DNA of 64,000 bases from Polymyxa betae (GCA_003693705.1 RBZT01000578.1:186001-250000), one strand, 5' to 3'. Positions 11,652 through 24,408 are shown, numbered from the stretch's first letter. The notes: generated by a model not told the origin, from the letters alone. Made by a program: numbers and translations.

Positions 11652-13101
11652 TTAAAGCTCGACTTTTCCTGATTCACCTTTGGCAGTCGATTTCTCCTTT
11701 TGCTTAGAGCATTTTGATGTGGAACTACTCAAACTTGGTGTGGATTTTAACGGTGATGTGGAAACTTTTCCCTTGATGATATTGTCAAGGAATTTCGAAA
11801 TATCCTGAAACAAGCTTAGACTTTAGGGTGCACGTTTAGTGCTGACTGTTTACCTGCTTAGTGAAATCGCCCGCAAACAGAGCGAATCTGGATTTCCTTG
11901 GACTGAAAAATACAAGTTTCATCTTGTCAAGAGAATCGATCCCAAATGATGACGTAAAACTGTCGTTATTTTGCCCTTCAACCCAGGAAAATTTACACAA
12001 TCTGGATTCGGTAGCTTCAGAGACTTCGCTAAGCGCTTCAAGCTTGTTAAAATCAGAAGAGCCAGAAGCAATCCCAATTGCACATAAAGCGGAATTGGCG
12101 TCAAGGCAGTGAGCTTTTAGACACGATTGGTCGTGGAGCTGAGGCAGTTTCAACTCAGAGGGATCCCGCGGAAGAGCATGTTCAAGAATGAAGGCTTGGG
12201 CCTTGGCTTTGTTTTTACGAAGGTTTTTAGCAAATTTCAGAGGTTCGGACGTTTTGGCTGGAAATACGAGAAGACCTGAGCTCCCAGTAACCGTATACTT
12301 TTTGAAAAGGTCTTGGCTGGATTTGGCGCTGATCTGACCGACAACCATCCGGCCCGCAAGATTAACTGATAGAGACTACAGTGCAACAATCAGATTGGCA
12401 AATCACCAAAGTTGAGGTTTAGAATGGTCAAACTAACCTTGAAGAAAGCGTTAACGTCATCATTGGGCATAAATAGCAATGCACGAGGGATGTCAAGCTT
12501 CGAGAGGAATTCATCGATATTAGCTGAAGTGATTCGTTTCACTTTGGATGGCAGATTCTGCTTGACAAACTCCACCCTTAAAAGCAAAATTTGGAATATT
12601 GCTCCAAAGTAAAATACCCATTACTCACATAGGTTTCTTCTCTCGTGCACCTTGATACTCACTCGGAGCCCCGTTCTTGAATAATTTAATTGTTGGAAAT
12701 CCTGAGATTCCGTATCTTTGTGCTAAGATTTTGTTCTTCTCTACAATACCATTTCAGAAAAACTCATTTATGACAAAACAATATACCATTATCCGCATCA
12801 ACTGCTACAACTTTAGCGATATTGCTAAGGGATTTGGCAACTTTCTCGTAAGTTGGTACCAGGTTTTTGCAGTGGCCACACCAAGGAGCATAAAACTTCA
12901 TTCCCAGTCATAAGCCGTCTTACTACAATGCAGCATCTGATTGGTTACCTCGACCAAGACAGGGACCTTTGAATTTAACACATTCGCATCGAAATTCGTA
13001 GAGTCAACCTGTATGACTTTGGACGTGGGCGAATACAACCCCGCTCCGGTTTGGGCCAAGGTGAAGGATATCGCTGCCAGCACCAACAGTCTGATGATCA
13101 T
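11652..13101 (-). CDS. MPD1: ER thioredoxin-domain protein, MPD1/PDIA6-like disulfide isomerase
   Basis: The start at 13101 gives a clean signal peptide ([20 protein letters not shown]). A thioredoxin domain follows with the PDI active site [16 protein letters not shown] and the cis-proline segment [13 protein letters not shown]. The remainder is a second, Cys-poor thioredoxin-like region ending in a Lys/Ser-rich tail and KVEL, a plausible variant of the KDEL/HDEL ER-retrieval signal. One CGHC domain plus a catalytically dead one is the layout of yeast Mpd1 rather than of full PDI. At least five exons, split at VLVE|FYAP and just after the active-site helix. Family assignment is firm; the exact MPD1 orthology is inference. 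Confidence 0.8.
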
Positions 13102-13390
13102 ATTCACAACGAGTCGCTATAAGATTGCCTAAGGTGCGTAGCAGACTTTCAAAGCAACGTGGTGATGGACTGAATGTTCCAGAGCGTAACGTTAAGCTTC
13201 CAGGGTTACTTTATCTACAATAAGAAGCAGATTCGTCTAATGCTGATTAGAGAGGCGCCTTGAAAATGGACAACTGTTGCCGAGTGTAGCTGTACACAGA
13301 GGGATATCGGATATTGCCCATTAATACATTCCGAGATGAAACAATCTGATTTAGAGAAGGTTGGGCTATTAACCCCTGTTTAAAACAATA

Positions 13391-15969
13391 TTATCGTCTT
13401 CTTCGTTTTGATTTCGGTGGAGATGGCTCGAAATCAATTTTAAACTCATCCGTCTCAAAAGATTGCCTTAAAATGCTGGTTAAAACCAGCTCTTTGTCAT
13501 AAACATTAAGCCCCAGAGACGTTAGTTCCCGATTCTGATCTTCCAAACCCGGCATGGAAATTATGAAAACATCCTTTGACAAAGTACTGGGATCTTGGTC
13601 AACAACACTGCCGCCTGAATCCGAAAATAAGCACACCCTGCCCTGAACGAGAAGAAGAACACGTACCAGAGCATTCAATGATCGGTGTGAAATCAGCTGG
13701 TTTGGGATTACATTCAGGAGCGATCCAGAATAACTTCCCACGCAGCAGAATTCTCCTGTTTTCGGCCTGCAACGAATCAGCCAGCCGAAAACCAAACTGG
13801 CGTTCGGCTGCTTTATCAACAAGAACGTATCGATCCGTTTCTAACCGAAATCAATACAAGCAGAAAGTGAGTAAACATACTGAGAGGTACCAATAAACGT
13901 GCCAGATTTTTCGGAATCAAGTAGCCATTCATCAGTGACGATGGCTTCAGCGGTTGCCAGACCACACATAAACTTTAAAAATGTTTAAACAGTTTCAGCA
14001 ATTGAACGTATCAGTTCCTGACCTTGACAGTACGCCGAACTTTACTATCACATACGAGAATATCAGCTTCACCAAGACGATCAGTGATTGAGCCACCCAG
14101 ATCCGATACAATCTGAAACAAGGTCAACATAAGCAGATGGGATAATGACACGATTGACCGACTTTTAGCAAATCATCACTGGCAATTCCAGTGAACATCA
14201 CAATTGGCTTCCGATTAGATCTCACAATCGACGTATCATCAGATTCTACTTGTTCTTCTTTTGGTTGGTGCTCAGCAGGTTTAGCCTTCGTCCGTGGTTT
14301 CTCCTCCGAGTTGGTTGACGGTTTCGTCGTTTTTCTGGTTGAAGCCGAATCGAGCTGGTCGGCATTCACATCTTCTTGTGGTTGTGATTTCTTGCTCCGT
14401 TTCCTACTGGAAAGCGAATGTTCTTTCTCAATCTTGTGGCGAGACATCTCATCATCGTCTTTCGTAACATCTTTTGTCTTCGGTGGGGTCGCATCGAACC
14501 TCGCGACGCCGTTAGGTTCAACAATAGGTGTAATGTTTCTCTTGTCAGCATCAGCAACTTTCTCGTCGTCTGGTACTGGTGTTGCTCTTCCACTTCCAAC
14601 ACCATCCGATGCCTTCTCGTCAGAATCAAAGCTCGGCATCTGTTTGGGTGCAACCAGACCAACACGCCGACGCTTCCTGTTAGTGGACAATTCTGTGCCA
14701 GAAGTCGCTGATATCCGGTTGCGCGACGATGACGGAGTAGAGACTGGAATCGTTGCCGAATGTAAGATGCTTGTAGTACTAGGCTGAGGTGCTGGACCAG
14801 GTAATGGTTCAGGAGATGTGATTTCTTCACATTGCTCACCAGAATAGCCGAGAGGAGGGGACACGGGTTCTTCCTCCTCTTGATTTCCAGATATTGAGCT
14901 TCGACGTCTGATTGGAGGAGACGACAGCGATGCAGCAATATTGCTGGCCGAGCGTTTAGGCACAGGTGATGTTAACAAGTCCTGCTGTTGTCTCAGAGGG
15001 AGCACGTCGGTGGCGCTGCGTTTCGGAATAGGCGATGTAATCATAACATCGCTTGCTTTGACAGCAGACGCTTTCTGATGCAAAGAAGGAGAAGTGACAT
15101 TGAGCTCATTCCGAGGAGAAGATACGGCAGCATCGGGGATTGCACGTTCAGGAATGGTCGAGAATGTAGCTTCCTGCTCGTCTTTCATTGGAGTTGAGAC
15201 AACAGGCAGCGGCCGATTGCTGGGTGATAAGAAACCTGCTCTAGCAGGCGTCTTTGATAAAGTATCCATTTTCAACGGAATAGAATCGGTTTGCGATACG
15301 ACTTCAACGCCGGATGGAAGTCGAGCTGGAGGAGTTTCTGAAGGTCGCAATGGTGCCAAAATTGGGGAAAGAATCTCAATCGGATCGGTTGAAGATTGTA
15401 AAACAGCATCTGTATCAGACAAACACTGTTCTTGTAGTGATTCCAAAATCTGAGTGCTCTCTATTTTACTGTTAGCCTGATTCCAAGATTAGTTATGCAC
15501 AGAGATGTCGACAGAAATTTGTCAACCTTGTGAAAGTCGATCTGAAATCGACAATCTAAATAAGAGGCTTCAATTAATCATGGCAGCTACATCCCTGGAA
15601 TGTCTACCTTCTACATTGATGATATTTCCAGCTAGTATCTGGTAGAATTTGTCATCGTGTGGGAGATCTGAGTCCGGTCCTGTTAATGATGACATCACTT
15701 TAACAGAGCGGCTTTCAGATAACCTGGAAATCCATAACAGGTCGCCTCCACCGAATTCTAAGACTCCATATAAGCCCAAAGTACCTAACTGGGAAAGGAA
15801 CCAACACACCTATAGCAGCAAACGATGTTTGGCGGGAGACATCCTGAAGGCGAACATCTGAGCTAGAAAGCGTACCAATAGAGCGCCTTCCAGGTTGAAT
15901 AGTGTATGTGTGCTGATGTCCAGGCTGAACACAGCGAAATATCGCCAGCTGTTGCTCATGACCCTGCAT
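13391..15969 (-). CDS. MDC1: MDC1/Mdb1-like checkpoint mediator (FHA + tandem BRCT)
   Basis: The N-terminus reads as an FHA domain (QLAIFRCVQ ... RRSIGTLSSSDVRLQDVSR), ending through a 15-nt microexon (IDFHK) in FHA-like context. A central disordered region of about 400 residues is rich in Ser/Thr-Pro and repeats SPIPKRSA/SPVPKRSAS. Two C-terminal BRCT repeats follow: KPIVMFTGIASDDLLK, IVSDLGGSITDRLGEADIL, KVRRTVKFMCGLA, then ETDRYVLVDKAAERQFGFRL and a final basic tail PPKSKRRRR. In MDC1 such tandem BRCTs bind the phosphorylated H2A(X) tail at DNA breaks, contacted through Thr-Gly of the first strand and the Arg/Lys of the RRTVK helix, all present here. The FHA...linker...BRCT2 layout separates it from NBS1, where BRCTs sit next to the FHA. 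The FHA exon boundaries are less certain than the BRCT part. Confidence 0.82.
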
Positions 15970-16332
15970 TTATCATAAAAGCGGCGGAATCACCATTGAA
16001 TTTCCCTGCAAAACAATTTGCGTAAAAAATTCGAAAATAAAATATTTTTTCGACTCATTCAGAGATGACGTGTTTATTCGATAAATGACATTTATTGTCT
16101 GGACAATCAGCTGAAATGTTATTTCGAGAGCATATTGGCCTATTATCGTTGCAGTGTATTTTCCATTGACTCGGTAAAAATAAGAGTCAGATACATAAGC
16201 AAGCCACGGGCAGACTGCAACAACGCTCGCGCATTCGCATTGCAGGGATTTCTGCTTTGCAGAGCTCATCTATGGCCTTCAGCATTCAAGTCGCTCTGTA
16301 GGTTGGTGGGCGTGGCATTCCAGGACGTGAAG
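15970..16332. promoter_or_regulatory. divergent intergenic region (MDC1-like / HEAT protein)
   Basis: These 363 bases lie between two genes that point away from each other, so both promoters should be here. The left half is AT-rich with an A/T run around 16025-16055. I see no convincing gene, TATA box or repeat in it; the short ORFs across it lack protein-like character. Confidence 0.4.
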
Positions 16333-18480
16333 ATGTCGTCCTCTGCCGGCTCGAATATATTCGAATCGGTCGAGGATTTGTTCCAGCGCATTGCTGAGGT
16401 TGATGAAGATGGCACGTACGAAGATTTGGATATGCTAATCCGGGATGTCAGCGACCTGGTTGTGCATCATGTAATCTGATTGTGACATCTGCCTTCTGTA
16501 GAATGCTGAAATACATTCTTATCAGGTCCGTGAGGCAAGAGATCCCAAAACAGCCTCAACCACCGCCTGTTTTATAATTGAGCGCTTAATTCCTGCAATC
16601 CAACACTACTCCGAATATATCCACTGCAATGATTCCTTCAAAGCTTTGATCGAAATCTTATTATCGAGAATAACGCGACAGTCGTTTGATCTAGCGGCGC
16701 AGAAGACTTGTTCGTTCGTGGTCAATTATCTTAAAGGTCAGTAAATTTCGGGTTCAAGTCAGTTCTCCATCTGGGATTGATTTGAAGAGCAGATTCGTAT
16801 CTTATTGATGACAATACGATCATCATCGAAAGCTTTCTTGAACACTTGGATGCGGCTCCAGATCACTGTATCGAATGGATTTCGTCGCTAATCACCAGCT
16901 CGAATCATAGTGAATGCCAAACAACAATCTGTGCCAAAGTCTTCGATGCTGTTTTGCCATACTCGGAATATGACGACGCTGCAGTGGCTCTTTTAGCACA
17001 ATGTTTTGCAAGACTTCCTCTTCAATTAATGTCAAAAATCGAATCGCTCTCTCCCGAGATCCGAGATCGCCTAATACCTCAGTTACCTGATTTGATTCGA
17101 TCTGCGGATAGTCCACTGCTTCAGGGTTCTTTCACCATCCTCGTCCATCTTCTCGCTAAACCCGAGCCCGTTCATGTTTCTGTTGATTCCATCGCTGAAA
17201 TTCTCGATTCGGACTCTGCCTGTGTCATTTCAGTGCTGAAAATGTTCTATCATCCTGAAGCCTGTCAAATTCTTGTACAATTCATTACGCGCTGCTCGGA
17301 TCCAAGTCCAGATCCGGAACGGCCCGAGACCCATCTCGCTATTCAACGTTCATTTGTGGCTGTCCAACTCTTAACTCATACAGAATCACAAGTGCTCATT
17401 GAATTGCATGGAGCTTCCATTGCTCGTCTGCTATTTACTGAAGGGCTGAATGTCGATTCTGCCAACCTGTTTCATGTCGGTGCTCTTCTATCACATTTGT
17501 TGACTGTAAGGCCTACTGTAATCAGCCAAACATTCCTCCTTGTGTCTCCATTGGACAGTTTGCTTCGGCTGATTTCTCAGCCTTCTATCGCTCGCGTCCT
17601 GGAACTGATTTGTGTTCAAAAGTCCTTATTTCCATACTTTTCGCGCGACCGGATTGCATTCCGTTTAGTGGACTCTGTCATGGATAGTCCTGATTCTGAA
17701 GCGTCGTTGGCATTGGTTGTGACAATCTTCAGCAATTGGGCTCAAATTCCGGAATCACGTTGTCTTATAATCCCCGAACTTTTAGATTATATTGAATCTA
17801 AACCGGGCGACTTTCGCTCAATCTCTTTACTCTCAGCTCTAGCTCGATTTACTGCCAACCGAGTGACACTCCATGAGTTCGGTCTGTTATCAATCCAAGA
17901 GGAGAATAACGAGTTCCAAGAGGCATTCTACTCGCGGATCTCCCCATTTTGCCAGCTGCTGTGTGACGATGACAACTGGAACAGATCCAGCAGATTCTGC
18001 AAATATCGCTTGTCGCTGCTGTCTCTCATCGTCCAGCTCACTCTAGCATGCAGCGACCTGACAAGGATCAATAAGACGATATGGAAGCGGCTTTGGGAAT
18101 GGACTTGCGACTCTGGAGTGGTTCCTCTAGCTCATACGAAACTGATTCTGCTTTGGCGTCTAGTTTTTTCTGATGCCCAACAAATCAAAATGCTGTTCTC
18201 GGAAACGTCTTTCTTGGGAGACATATTGAAGTGGAGCGATGATAACTTGCCACCGTCCACGATTAAGAGCGTTATGATGGAATTGCTGGAGCATGTCCTG
18301 GACTTGATGGACAGGGATGAACTGGAGTCTGAAATTTTAGGTGAATGGCCGCATGACAAGCGATTTGCTGCTGCTGTTGAAAAGGTCACTGCAAGGAGGC
18401 GTGCTTTGGAGCAGCAGACAAAATATACCATAGACCAACAGACATCTGCTCGCCACCCGTCGATTGTAGAAGTGTCATGA
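16333..18480 (+). CDS. HEAT/ARM-type helical repeat protein (possibly PSMD5/Hsm3-like)
   Basis: Exons 16333-16470, 16526-16736 and 16790-18480 join in frame (introns 55 and 53 nt) into 679 residues. The whole protein is predicted helix pairs with Leu-rich cores (for example ILVHLLAKPEPVHVSVDSI and LARFTANRVTLHEFGLL) and no signal peptide or membrane segment. The N-terminal ARDPKTASTTACFIIERLI and a late WKRLWEW ... TKLILLWRLVF stretch are reminiscent of the proteasome base-assembly chaperone PSMD5/S5b (Hsm3), but the match is faint and the protein is longer than the usual 500 residues. Other armadillo-fold scaffolds are equally possible. The C-terminus is a charged coiled-coil-like segment. 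Confidence 0.6.
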
Positions 18481-18493
18481 AAGTTTAACTGTA

Positions 18494-20297
18494 TTATATC
18501 TGTCTGAGAAGCATTATATATCTTGAATCGCCAAAGTATGAATGGAAAAATTTACGCTCGATAACATATCCTGTCTGCTCGAGAAAAGGCTTCAACCGTG
18601 AATAATAATCATCAAATAAAACAAAGTGTGATGGTAACTTCTGAAAATCGTAATATTTTCCTACAAATTGATCTGGATTTCTCAAATATTCCTGACCCAG
18701 TTGAGTATGCAAATGACAATAAAGATTCTGGTTACCTCGGAATCACTTGTTGACCTGTCTCCAACACATTCCGACTCTTCAAAACGCGGTTCGCATTCAA
18801 GAATATGCATCGGAATATGTTGGTGAATATGGCTATAGAAAGGAGTCGAATGGCATGAAGTAAGAAAATCAATGCTGCTAATAGCATGAGCATTGTCTGA
18901 GACATAGTCCATAACAGCAATAGGACCTGCTTGATGCCATCTTGAGAAGTACACGCCTGCTATTAAATTCGATACAAACAAGAATACTAACGAAGGCAGA
19001 TATAAACGTCCAAACGGCTTCCGAGTCTGGAATCGGGCCTGAAGGTTTGCAATAGCGACACCACAGAACATGAAGCACAAAGGTAAAGACGGCAAAATAA
19101 ATCGAAATTCCTTATGAGGGTTGGCCGAGAGCAAAGCAATCATGAGACTAATTAACGCCAACGGAAACCAACGTCCGGAGATAGATGCCCCCAATATAAA
19201 GAAGGGTAAGAATGTGCCTAGCATGGCAGGCAGACCTTGAGTAATATACCAGTGAACTGGATGTGTTCCTGATATGAATCCGTTAAATAATCGAGTAAAG
19301 AGCGGTAATGATCGAATTTACCATACATAGCAGCACCGCTACATCTGCTAGAACCGATATTGAATTTCACAAAATTCCACATTGTAAACGTCCACGTTCT
19401 GTAGTATAGGCAATCGACGAGAATCGATAGAATGAGAATCGACACGCCGATAGGTAGAGCCTCTCGAAATACAAGCCGAAGTCGATTGCGACATCGAACA
19501 AATAAATGAAAACAGATAATTAACCAGAACAACGCCTGCACAGTTTGAGTAACTTGAGATTTAAGGGGGCTGGGGAGGTACGCTTGCAGGACGAACGACT
19601 ACAGTAATTGCAGCAAAAAGAAGGGCCTTCTTCCGATCACCAATCGATTTGAGCGACTCCGGCCAATAATAAAGGGTGATTATAGTTAGTACGGTTTCCA
19701 TGCTATTCGAAAGAGTTCGAATGATATTGGTCAAGAAGAACCAATCCATCACTTGACAGAGCAACTTAACCATAATCAGATAATGCATCAAGTCCATTAC
19801 AGAATGATTACGGCAAATCCTGCGACTCTTTCATTGAACCATTTCGCTGTGAGTTTGTAAAGATATGCATCGCCTATCGTAGCGATTACAGCTTGCACAA
19901 CACGTGGGCCTATTTTCTGAAATAAACTCATTGAGTGCCTGGAAAACCCTAATTTTGAGCGATGCTGACAATGACGGAGGGCGAGTCGATCCCAAGCAAT
20001 GCTGTTATCTTGAACAGAATCGCAAACAGTCCCGGGTATGCAAACCCACGAATTCTCGCAAACGGTTTCCATTCCCAAGTTTCAAACCCATATCTAAAAA
20101 CAGGATGGTAAACTTCGAAGAATTACTCGAACTAGTTGTATTCCAACCCGAAGACGAATCGATGTGCGATTTCAACTGATTGCCAGAATTCATCCGGGTC
20201 GAAGAACGTTCGAACAAGATAAACAGCTGTGAAGAGACGGAACAGGAACAAAACCGAGATGGCCTTGGTCCCAGAGATGCCCAGCAACCGGACCATG
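18494..20297 (-). CDS. PIGB: GPI mannosyltransferase 3
   Basis: PIGB/GPI10 adds the third, alpha-1,2-linked mannose to the GPI-anchor precursor in the ER lumen. The start at 20297 precedes a first membrane helix and then FFDPDEFWQSVEIAHRFVFG, the GT22 loop with the essential DPDE-type acidic motif. GFETWEWKPFARIRGFAYPG, RTLSNSMETVLT, HPVHWYITQGLPAMLG, SANPHKEFRFILPSLPLC and the late FLTSCHSTPFYSHIHQHIP block follow in family order. Several TM segments are evident. At least five introns, with donors GTTGG, GTAAATTC and GTAACC. It lies convergent to the HEAT protein, with only 13 bases between the two stop codons. Confidence 0.9.
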
Positions 20298-20893
20298 ACG
20301 TATGCTTCGAGCCGCTTTCAGCGTCTCGAGACTACTCGTTCAATCGACAGACAAACCTGACAACTGTTAATCAAGCGCCACGTGGTGCTATCAGAAGCTG
20401 CTCGGCAGCTACCCAGACACGATCGGAACGAAAAAGTTCGATCTGGGGAATTCCCGCACCTTTTCTCCTCCTGATCCAGGTTGGTGGTAGAGTAGAGCTC
20501 ATTGAAAGGGCCACTAATAGGCAGGCAGGCGGTACCCGATTCAAGTAACGTTATCGTTTGAATGTGTCGACCTTTTATGGCATGGGGCAAGACGGAAATT
20601 CTCAGGAGCGCTTTATTGCTGCTGTTGGCTCTTATGATTGTTCAACCAACGAAGGGTCGCAGCCCTTGAATAGGGCTCCTGCAACGCTTTGAAGTATTTT
20701 TTTGCGAGTCAGTTGGTATTTTTCGTGATTTCGGAAATGTTGGATGTGAATCCGACATTTATCGCACTTCCTGCACGACCTTTTAGACCTGGATCGAATC
20801 GTCGGAACTTTGCTGGACTGGATCCAGGACTCAACCGCCGACCGAGATGTTAGTGTTCTATTCTGATTTCTTCGATGCTAAATGAAACTTCAG

Positions 20894-21825
20894 GAATCGC
20901 AGATCCAGGTCGCCACCATCAAGGTAAGCAGATACGCAGAATGATTCTGTATTGTTAAGGACATCCCTGTTTAGATCGGATTCCTCGTCAGATGATTCTT
21001 TAGATCGACATCGACAGTATGTCGAGTAGGAAAATTAATGTCCTGTGGAATCTGACGGGTTGGTTGTTTCAGTCGCCGGAGTCGGTCGCCTTCTAGTTCG
21101 GATTCCGATTCAGTCGCTAAACGCGAAGCAAGGTCAATCGATCCAAAAACACTTAAGCCGTTGTAGAAATTGAGTTACATCAGGCGAAAAAGAAAAGAGG
21201 AGAAACGATCGAAGAAAAAAGAGAAGAAGCGTTTGAAGAAATTGGAAAAGAAAGAAAAGAAATTGTTAGCAGTAACAGATCGCTGGGGAAAGTAAGACAC
21301 TGATGGCTTTCATTAGTGTACATTATTTGGCCCATCTCGTTGTGCAGGTATGGCGTTATTCGTGCTTCCGATAAATTCCAAAAAGCTGCTGAATTCGACG
21401 CCTGGTTAACTGAAGTGAAAAAAAGCCCAAGAGTGAGCTTGTCGCTTAGTGAGGAAACTGATTTGTTTGCTCAATTTGTTGAGGATTATAATACTGCAAC
21501 TTTTCCTCACAAAGTAGGAATCATCATTAGCTCAAAATATCGTCTAAACTCGTGATAGAAATATTACGATTTGGCAACTTACGAGAATAAGAAACGAGAG
21601 CGCAAGGATCGACAAAAGAAATCAGAACCAACCCATCATCTCGATACGCTTGCAGATAATGATAGTCCTCGAATCGATAATACTGAGGCAATAGAGAGGC
21701 GATTACTTGAGAGTGAACATCGCCAAGTTGAATTGTATGGATCCTCCAATGTGTGTAATGATGCCCCTCAAAATAATTCTAGGTTGTTGGCCTCTCTGCA
21801 CCAAGCGAAGAATGATAAGGAGTAA
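20894..21825 (+). CDS. Lys/RS-rich nuclear protein with conserved YGVIRASD domain
   Basis: Short exons at about 20894-20924, 20973-21017, 21074-21162, 21187-21289, 21350-21512 and 21569-21825 join in frame. The N-terminal part is Arg/Ser-rich (NRRSRSPPSRSDSSSDD), followed by a very basic Lys/Glu helix and then a compact conserved-looking domain WGKYGVIRASDKFQKAAEF ... FVEDYNTATFPHKKYYDL. The C-terminus is charged. RS and Lys-rich tracts point to the nucleus, possibly to splicing. I recall the domain as conserved in eukaryotes but cannot name the family. The first coding exon is unresolved: an ATG at 20737 opens a short exon (MLDVNPTFIALPARPFRPGS) whose phase does not match the next one with any GT..AG pair I found. 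Confidence 0.6.
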
Positions 21826-21859
21826 ACTTGTTTGGCTGTTGTTTAAACAATCTTACTGA

Positions 21860-24387
21860 CTATTTATTGCTCATTCTTCCTAATTTTGAGACTCCAGCAA
21901 CTTGAGCCGATCTTCTACGTCTTTCCGCCATTCGGAATCGACCCCTAGCGACTCCTCTGTAACAATTAAATCACATGATATATACCTTTACACTGTCATC
22001 TATACTGTGATTATAATTTTACTTTCTTACCTCTCGTAAAACCGTAGCTGTGCCTCCGGGGTGTTCATCGGACGAGGAACTACGATTTGCAAATGATCAT
22101 GATGAACTGGTTTTAGCTTGACGCTAAATTTGGAGAATTTTGGAGACGGGGCGGGGCTCTTTGCTGTCAACCGTCTTTCTTCAACAGATACGGGTTTCTG
22201 CTCTTGATTGTCAATCGGAATATTTTCCAAGTTTATGGTTTCTTCAAAGAATTCTTTCCCGCCAAGATCACCGAACGAGTCCCGCCTGTTCAATATCATT
22301 TACTGAAGAACAGCGCCCGTTTTTGATGTCTGAATACTTTTTTGGGGAAGGCATCACAGAAGATGCTTGAGGATTTTGGAGCGTCACGAATGAGGTAATC
22401 TGGTTTGGACTGTAATTGTCATCAAACAGTAGGCGTCTGGCAACTTTGATGTCCCGCTTCGTTGTAAACACTGCCTGCCACCTATCAGCCAAATTGCCAT
22501 ATTTGTTATGGCAATCGCTCTTGGCTGGGATCGTTTGAATTGTCCTGTAAGCGCCTCAGGAAATGATACACTAAACTGAAGATATTACCAAGGAAATGGT
22601 TTATCAGCGTCCGGCATAATATCACCGAGGAAGATTGCTATTCCATATTGCTTGTCTAAATCGGTGATCGCGTTGGAGTAATATCTGCGATGTCAGCTGT
22701 ATTGAAATGTTTCAGTGAATTTTACCGACCTTTTTACTGCTGTCAATGCATTCCCAACGATGTCGAAAGCCGAAGATTCTTGAGGAGCGGACGATTTCAA
22801 TGCGTCTTTGTGCATCGCTGCTGATCCGGCGTATTGCAAAGCCTGGACATAACGTTATTTTCAATTTCGCCTCGAGGTGATCTGAACGAATTACTATTTG
22901 GTCACCCTGGTTGACGAATAGGTCTCGCAACGCCTGATCCAAATCGGAGTAGTCCGATAAGCTCGATTTGGCATTTGAAATGACGCCAATTTGAACAAGT
23001 TGTTGCATTATTATGACTTTCGCTAAGCAAAATTGAGCGATATTTGTTCTGAAGATCGATTCAGCAAAGACCAGTGAATACTTGGTATATCTATACCGAT
23101 CTAAGCAATCAATGCAATTGATGCGAACGATTCCCTCTTGCTTCGAATCCGGGCACAGTTCCGTGTTTGCCGTCGTGTATAGATGGGGAATGTCAGCGAT
23201 GGAAAAGAAAGTGATTCGTTGCCCAAGTTTACTGATCAACTCGGATAGCTCACTGACAACGTGAGCCTGCCGATCTTTAGCTTGTAATAGATCGAACGAT
23301 TGGAACATCAGGCATTGATCGGAGAAAATATTAGCTTTTCCTATTGTGGAAATTGATTCTTCAAACAAGTTCCCGACAATTGTTTCTTGAGGAACACTTT
23401 CTTTCCTTTTTACAAGGCTCAAGCAAGTAATGGGACCCCCGTATGATGCTAATAAGCAACGGAAATGGTTTATGGTCGTCTCAAATGCTGGTTCTTTGTT
23501 TGTAATCTTGATTTCGGGTCGAGGGCTGAAAGGATCCTCTTGCGCCCAGAATAAGGGTATTGAACCCCTCATAAACACAATAGAACAATGAGGCGTTTGT
23601 TTACGTTGATCATAGAGGCGCTGGCGATTCGCTTGATTCACGATGAGTTCACTCTCGACATGATTCGCGACGAATCCGTCTTTCGACATTCCTCGACGGT
23701 TATATCGTGTTCCTGCGAACCTTCGCGATCTTCGTGCAATTAAGGTTAAACTAACCATCATGCCAGCAACATCAACGTTAGCTATCTGTGAGAAGAATCC
23801 ATGAATTAGGGCGGGAACCCAATTACTGGCAATAGGGATCAAGTCCAGCAAAGCTTGTGCCAGATAAAAGTTCCAGGCAAACAAGTCATTGTAGTTATGG
23901 ATAGAAAACACGTTCCTGGCTCTCTCCGAGTTGAATTGCAGGGATCTCGTTAGGTCATACGAATAGCTGAAATAGAAATCTCCAGCTGAGATATCAACGC
24001 TTTTGAACAGCTGCTTCAGCCTCTGATGATCCTTGTTAGCAGCATTCTGCGCTTGGTTTGAATCACTAGCAAGCGGATGCAGATGCGTATCGCTGACAGA
24101 GTAAATAAAGTGCCCTGCAATTTTGCCCACCTGAACTGGAATCTGTCAGTATTCTTTGAGTTCGCCGTAAAGCGAACCTGGATCGCTTTTGTTGCCAATA
24201 GAAGGTAAGGATGCCCGAGAAAATAAACGAGGCCCAGCAAAGCCTCAGCTGTACATTTGATTTCTAGGGCATCGTCTGTGGTTTGACCACTTAGTTCTTT
24301 GATACGATCCTGGACCTGATAGAGTCGAAGTTCGGGTACTGAAGTCGTGACAGAAAGCTTCGATCCTGATTTTTCGAAGATCAGCAT
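21860..24387 (-). CDS. FIG4: polyphosphoinositide 5-phosphatase FIG4 (SAC domain)
   Basis: FIG4 is the SAC-domain phosphatase that sits with Fab1/PIKfyve and Vac14 and controls PI(3,5)P2 on endolysosomes. The SAC domain is clear: FKSVDISAGDFYFSYSYDL, VPALIHGFFSQI, the ARRSRRFAGTRYNRRG block and the catalytic CX5R motif in RINCIDCLDRTNIAQF. An intron cuts the catalytic Arg codon (CG|A). After it come YYSNAITDLDKQYGIAIFLGD and a long charged C-terminal tail, as in FIG4 and not SAC1, which would have C-terminal TM helices. The N-terminal strand region before LGHPYLLLATK is short, so a 5' exon may be missing. Two readings of the last exon are possible, ending at about 21860 or 21880. Confidence 0.87.
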
Positions 24388-24408
24388 CTGATGGGACTCG
24401 ACGGTCGC

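Noticed and set aside
14191-14787. 198-codon plus ORF
   Set aside because: Antisense to the Ser/Pro-rich linker of the MDC1-like gene; its Ser/Val-rich composition is the mirror of that low-complexity coding sequence.
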